Position numbers and translations under genes: made by a program. Positions 59,401 to 64,000 of a stretch of DNA of 64,000 nucleotides are shown here, piece after piece. The DNA is from Bolinopsis microptera. Its lineage: Eukaryota; Ctenophora; Tentaculata; Lobata; Bolinopsidae. The first letter of the stretch is position 1; the number at the start of each line of letters is the position of its first letter. Location: positions 15,693,337-15,757,336 of the forward strand of contig NC_087080.1 of assembly GCF_026151205.1 (NCBI RefSeq), in the 5' to 3' direction. The notes beneath the pieces were generated by a model. That model had not been told where the DNA came from. It saw only the letters and a list, made by a program, of their open reading frames with translations, and made no database searches.

Positions 59401-60112
59401 CAAATTAGTTTACAAGCGGGGTTGATTAATCGTCTTAAAGTATACAAACAGTATTAGGCATGATACCACGAAATATTTTAGCAACAGTTATTAAAAGTTA
59501 TCCAAAGTGTATATAACTTGTACAATATAATTAAACTTTGGACAATGTAATTTAGACGGTTGGTTACTAATCAAAGCTTAACAATTTCGCACCATATTAA
59601 ATATTCCTATCATAAGGCATCTTCTCGTAATTCTAGCTTGAATTTACCATGATCCGTCTCGTTCATAACGGGGAACATTGCTTATAGTCTTAATTCATAT
59701 ACGGCACATGTAATTAAATCCACGATAAAAAGGGTGTGTCTAGTTAGACATATACAATCGGAGTAACCTTAAACTGACATATTCGATAATTTTGTACAAT
59801 TCGAACCAGACTTTATCGAATATATGCGTGAATGCTCATGCTAACAAGAACTGGATATAGACAGACTGATTATCAAAAGTTGAATTTTGGCCCGAATAAC
59901 AACCGTACGTTTTCCGCTTTTGTGAAGCAACATTCCATCAGGTAAAAAATTAACCGAATTTGTGCCAATGACAGTACCAATTCTATTTATGGTATTACAA
60001 TTTTAAGATATTGCGCTGAAAAGGAATATCTCGTAATCTTTTAAATTTGAAGTGATGAAAAGTCAGTTCTCAATTTTAAAACTATTTTCAACAAATATAT
60101 TACGTATTTCAG
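59401..60112. other. Intron of the unidentified plus-strand gene
   Basis: AT-rich. No exon or repeat recognised. Confidence 0.4.
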
Positions 60113-60169
60113 GGTTCCGGTCACGATTGAGTCAATCCACTCCAAACCTGATGGACAAAGATGGACACG
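60113..60169 (+). CDS. Unidentified gene, exon B
   Basis: The acceptor is TACGTATTTCAG and the donor is CACG|GTACGA. It encodes FRSRLSQSTPNLMDKDGH. R-S-x-L-S-x-S-T-P-N-L looks like a phosphorylatable linear motif seen in many scaffold and signalling proteins. Both ends are phase 1. Confidence 0.5.
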
Positions 60170-60510
60170 GTACGAAACAACACTTTTACAATACACATCT
60201 CAAAATAAGCCTTTTAAAAACAATTTTTGTCGCTGAGAATTAGATAGTTTAATTAACAAAACATGTAATAACGCAACCATATCGTGGTCACGACAAAAAC
60301 AAGCTGCCAGCCAATTAAAGTTGCTTTTTTTTGCTTTATTAGCGCTAGAACGCAAGTCAGATTAATTGTATGATAGCCCTGGGAAGAGCTGATGATCAAA
60401 ACATTTAAATAATTAATTTAATTACATTCCGACGTAAACTTTGTCTCCATTTAAGCAAATTAGACCAATTACCAATAATCAAACGTCTAATTAACACTTC
60501 CTTGTTACAG

Positions 60511-60636
60511 GTTTGTCCACTAAGAAGCTTCAGTCGGGGCTGAAGAAGCTAACAGGTCGCTGGAAGGGAAGTCAGACCGATAATAAGATGGAGAGTGCCT
60601 ACTCTGAAACCAACATATCCGCTATTCCGCATTATG
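60511..60636 (+). CDS. Unidentified gene, exon C
   Basis: The acceptor is CCTTGTTACAG and the donor is TATG|GTGAGT. It encodes LSTKKLQSGLKKLTGRWKGS, then QTDNKMESAYSETNISAIPH, then Y. The basic GLKKLTGRWKGSQ is reminiscent of the G-[IL]-K-K-x-F/T-G-[KR] segments of liprin-beta/kazrin-type scaffolds, but this is a weak impression. All three exons are phase 1 on both sides. The next exon was not found before the right edge. The donor is followed by an array of its own copies. Confidence 0.55.
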
Positions 60637-61420
60637 GTGAGTACAATGTATGGAGTATAACCGCATTATGGTGAGTACAATGTATGGAGTATAACCGCAT
60701 TATGGTGAGTACAATGTATGAAGTATAACCGCATTATGGTGAGTACAATGTATGAAGTATAACTGCATTATGGTAAGTACAATGTATGTAGTATAACCGC
60801 ATTATGGTGAGTACAATGTATGAAGTATAACCGCATTATGGTGAGTACAATGTATGAAGTATAACTGCATTATGGTGAGTACAATGTATGGAGTATAACC
60901 GCATTTTGGTGAGTACAACGTATGAAGTATAACCGCATTATGGTGAGTACAATGTATGAGTATAACCGCATTATGGTGAGTACAATGTATGAGTATAACC
61001 GCATTATGGTGAGTACAATGTATGAGTATAACCGCATTATGGTAAGTACAATGTATGAGTATAACCGCACTATGGTGAGTACAATTTATGAGTATAACCG
61101 CATTATGGTGAATACAATGTATGAAGTATAACCGCATTATGGTGAGTACAATGTATGAAGTATAACCGTATTATGGTGAGTACAATGTATGAGTATAACC
61201 GCATTATGGTGAGTACAATGTATGAGTATAACCGCATTATGGTGAATACAATGTATTAAGTATAACCGCATTTTGGTGAGTACAATGTATGAGTATAACC
61301 GCACTATGGTGAGTACAATGTATGGAGTATAACCGCATTATGATGAGTAGAATGTATGAGTATAACCGCATTATAGTGAGTACGATGTATGAAGTATAAC
61401 CGCATTATGGTGAGTACAAT
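60637..61420 (+). repeat. 33-35-bp minisatellite copying the exon C donor
   Basis: The unit reads CCGCATTATG|GTGAGTACAA then TGTATG(A/GA)GTATAA. About 23 copies follow the true donor. Most keep GTGAGT or GTAAGT, a few are GTGAATA, and some have TTTTGG for TTATGG. Reading through the true donor meets TGA at the start of the second unit. Open frames in it are incidental. Confidence 0.93.
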
Positions 61421-63300
61421 ACTAAACTTAATGTAAAGTTGATCAAATTTACCAAATACCGAAAGGGGACGCCGCTTTTTTGATTGAATATTTTAATTGC
61501 AGTGAGTAACAAAGCGGTTCGAACAAAACGTGTAAATAAAATTAGATTGGCAATTCAGCGTGATAGCTTAGCTGGATTTTGAATTTTTGTTGAATCAAAT
61601 AAAACTTGGCATGGGAATAGAAACGGAGTCCTGAGAAATTTCACATTAATTGTGCAGGAATGTTCTGAGCTAAGCAGATATGGGACCTAAAAACAGCATA
61701 TAATTACTCCAGATTCTCCATGGGCTAGGGTTGGGCAAGTAGATGGGAGCCCAGCTCAGGTAAAGACGGATAAAGACACAATAAACCCAGTTACAAGGGT
61801 ACTTGAAACTCTCTGTTCAACTTCACTGAAATTGACAAGTCTACAATAGTCCATTCTCATAGTTGTAGAACTAGAACCATAGGAATCTTCAAAGAGTTGA
61901 ACTGTAAGTTGGCTTGTTTAGTTTGAGGTGAAATACGTGGCACGTGATATTGCTGTGTCAGCCAGTGCCACAACGGGTCATTTGTTGTGCTATTTTACTT
62001 TATACGCACTCATCAGTTAAGCTATGCTTCTATAGTGGTACGAACATGAAGATTCATTAACATTGGGGAATGTTACGTCGTTATGTGAATTCTATTCGTT
62101 AAGCTTATGAGGTATGTGCTAGCATTAAATGTTGAGATGCTGGGAAAACTGGCAGCAGAAATTGACACAAGCATTAAATTTTCAACTTTCGTAAGAATTG
62201 AACAAGCGTATAAAAACTGGAAAGAACAAAGAGAATTGCACATTAAATGCCACATGTGTACCATCAAGTGGTGTTGCGGTGTTAAACTTTTCAAGCGATA
62301 ACATTCGTAATTCATTGGCACCACGGTATGCCTTCCACTGCCTTTCACATGTGAGTTTATTCCAACCGATGAAAGCTATAATGTGAGCAGAGCCTTATGC
62401 TCTAAGAGAAAAACTTATGAAATGTAAATATTTCCTCATCATTTCACTTGCAAAGCTTATGAAATGTAAATATTTCCTCATCATTTCAGCTTTATATAAA
62501 CTGTTGAAAAAATAATGGACACATTTTTGTAAATATCTTTACAATGGAGCTGGCGTTTTACAGGTTAGACTAAGAATATAGGGAAATGTTGTAAAAATGC
62601 AGCAATCAGTAAGAATTATACGTCGGATGTGCCAGATACAGTGTCAACAATTATAATCAGTAGAAATTAATTTTGCTTATCTTGTTGATGAGCATGGAGC
62701 ACATGATTCAAAGAATAAGATGTTCTTCAAATCCCGTTACTTTTAATCAAGTTGAATTAATACCTTACCGCAGAATGTTAATCGGGCTTCAAGTGTACGA
62801 AAAACTGAAAATGTTAAAAATTATAAGAAAAGTTGAAGAATTTCTTCAAATTGTAGCCAGCTTGCATTCAAAATAAAGGTTGTCAAGGTATCAACAATTT
62901 TGGCCTTAAATATTGCTTTGTGAACGGCTATGTGCGTACTGTCTTATACACGAATAAAAAAGCAAAATAATATGTTTTTATTGATGCAGGTCGTGAATTT
63001 GTGCGTGACACTTTATTTGATGCATTAACAATGTTAACGTTAACGAAATAATTACTTAATTTAAAATGACAAAGGCATAGTTTAGGCTTAACTTGTGGGC
63101 TCAAACGCACGTGCAGTCGCTCGCTATATCCTTCATTAAACCCAGCTATAATACAGATTCTACGGAAACATGGGCTACGGAAACATGGGCTAATAGTGAT
63201 GATCGAGTCTGAAATATGACACTCAGCCCTAGCCAGACTGCTGACATCAGTCCACAATCCACTAAAAAGCCGTAAAGCTAAAAAAATTGCAATAGTCTAG
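61421..63300. other. Intron or flank of the unidentified gene
   Basis: No exon supported. A 48-bp direct duplication (CTTATGAAATGTAAATATTT, CCTCATCATTTCA) lies at 62413-62490. The frame at 62107-62301 has no recognisable features. Confidence 0.4.
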
Positions 63301-63329
63301 AGAAAAAGCGACACGGTTCCTTATCGAAC

Positions 63330-63612
63330 ACTGCAAACTAAACTACCAACTTAACAAATATAAGCCGACTACTATCCCTAAAAATTGTCCATTGTCCATG
63401 CTGCCTCATGGAAGAGGAGGCAATGAATCACTTGGTTGATCAGTGCCCAAAGTGGTCTTTCCAACGAGGAGGATACTTTGACTCCTTTTATCTTAGTGTG
63501 ACAGACATATAGTGGGAATCACACTGGAAACAGCTACTCACTTCCAAGGATTATTTGCCTCATAAACGCGTCGAAATAATTCACCAAATGTGGAAAAACC
63601 TAAAAGTTTAAC
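63330..63612 (+). pseudogene. LINE ORF2 C-terminal fragment (CCHC knuckle)
   Basis: Encodes CPCCLMEEEAMNHLVDQCPK then WSFQRGGYFDSFY, a stop, then WKQLLTSKDYLPHKRVEIIH. The C-x2-C...H...C pattern before a short helical tail is the usual end of non-LTR ORF2. It is decayed by at least one stop, and no RT core remains. Confidence 0.6.
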
Positions 63613-64000
63613 TTTTACTTTCCACATACACACTGCACAGGGCTCCAATGCTCTATTTTATAATAGTGGTTATTTTGACCATGACCCCAGCCCACTACAA
63701 AGAAGAAAAAGAAAATTTTGGAATTGATATTGATGTTAATATAATCGATAATGCGATAATTGTTAAATCTTGTAAATTATATGAAGGAATTTGTAGCTTA
63801 ATATGTATATAAGATTAACACGATATCAGAAATGGTTTTCAAAAATACCAGTAGAACACGAAGCCTGCCAAATATTTAAACAATCCTTCCGATAAAAATA
63901 GGCAACAAATGCGATCAGCCTCATTTCGCGCGATTCCAATTGCAACAGTCAATAGAAATGGCATAATATTATAGAGTTATAGTCACAATTAATCGCACCT
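63613..64000. other. Right edge, non-genic
   Basis: LINE 3' flank and AT-rich sequence. No gene is seen up to the window edge. Confidence 0.4.

Overview
The window is nuclear DNA of an invertebrate metazoan. It has spliced animal genes with GT-AG introns, an AT-rich background, many tandem arrays, several non-LTR retrotransposon remnants and many DNA transposons. I cannot place the lineage below Metazoa from the sequence alone. There is no prokaryotic, CRISPR or organellar signal.

Layout: 1-7237 is a tandem pair of a ~3.1 kb unit carrying a DNA transposon with ~700 bp terminal inverted repeats, a CXC-type cysteine-rich reading frame and a tRNA-like sequence. 7238-13020 is non-genic apart from a retrotransposon fragment with a long heptamer tail. 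13021-34454 (minus) is a complete two-pore-domain potassium channel gene (K2P/KCNK). I could rebuild it by hand as 11 exons with consistent phases, giving about 333 residues. Its introns hold a 5'-truncated LINE (17.1-18.8 kb), a 51-bp array, and a TIR-bounded segment carrying a second reverse transcriptase (25.0-28.5 kb). 40125-41675 (plus) is an intronless SLC22-type transporter. 42451-55681 (minus) is a Ly6/three-finger GPI-anchored protein gene; its 5' exons encode an Asn/Ser/Thr-rich 10-residue repeat, and the signal-peptide exon was not found. 58464-60636 (plus) holds three exons of an unidentified gene that runs off the right edge. The right end has a LINE tail fragment.

The most unusual feature is that several minisatellites are seeded on functional 5' splice sites. 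The exon encoding the first K2P selectivity filter ends at 22351 with the codons for TVTTIG. About 25 further copies of that exon end plus its GT donor, separated by G-rich spacers on the transcribed strand, fill the next 1.65 kb of intron. The preceding cap exon (donor at 22877) has six more copies of its own exon end plus donor. The unrelated plus-strand exon ending at 60636 has about 23. A Ly6 exon (donor at 42883) has a single extra copy. In the three long arrays, use of a decoy donor would bring an in-frame stop almost at once. This recurrence in three genes, on both strands and with unrelated units, is the main candidate for something undescribed.

Exon models were made by eye from reading frames, splice consensus and phase. 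No database search or alignment was run.
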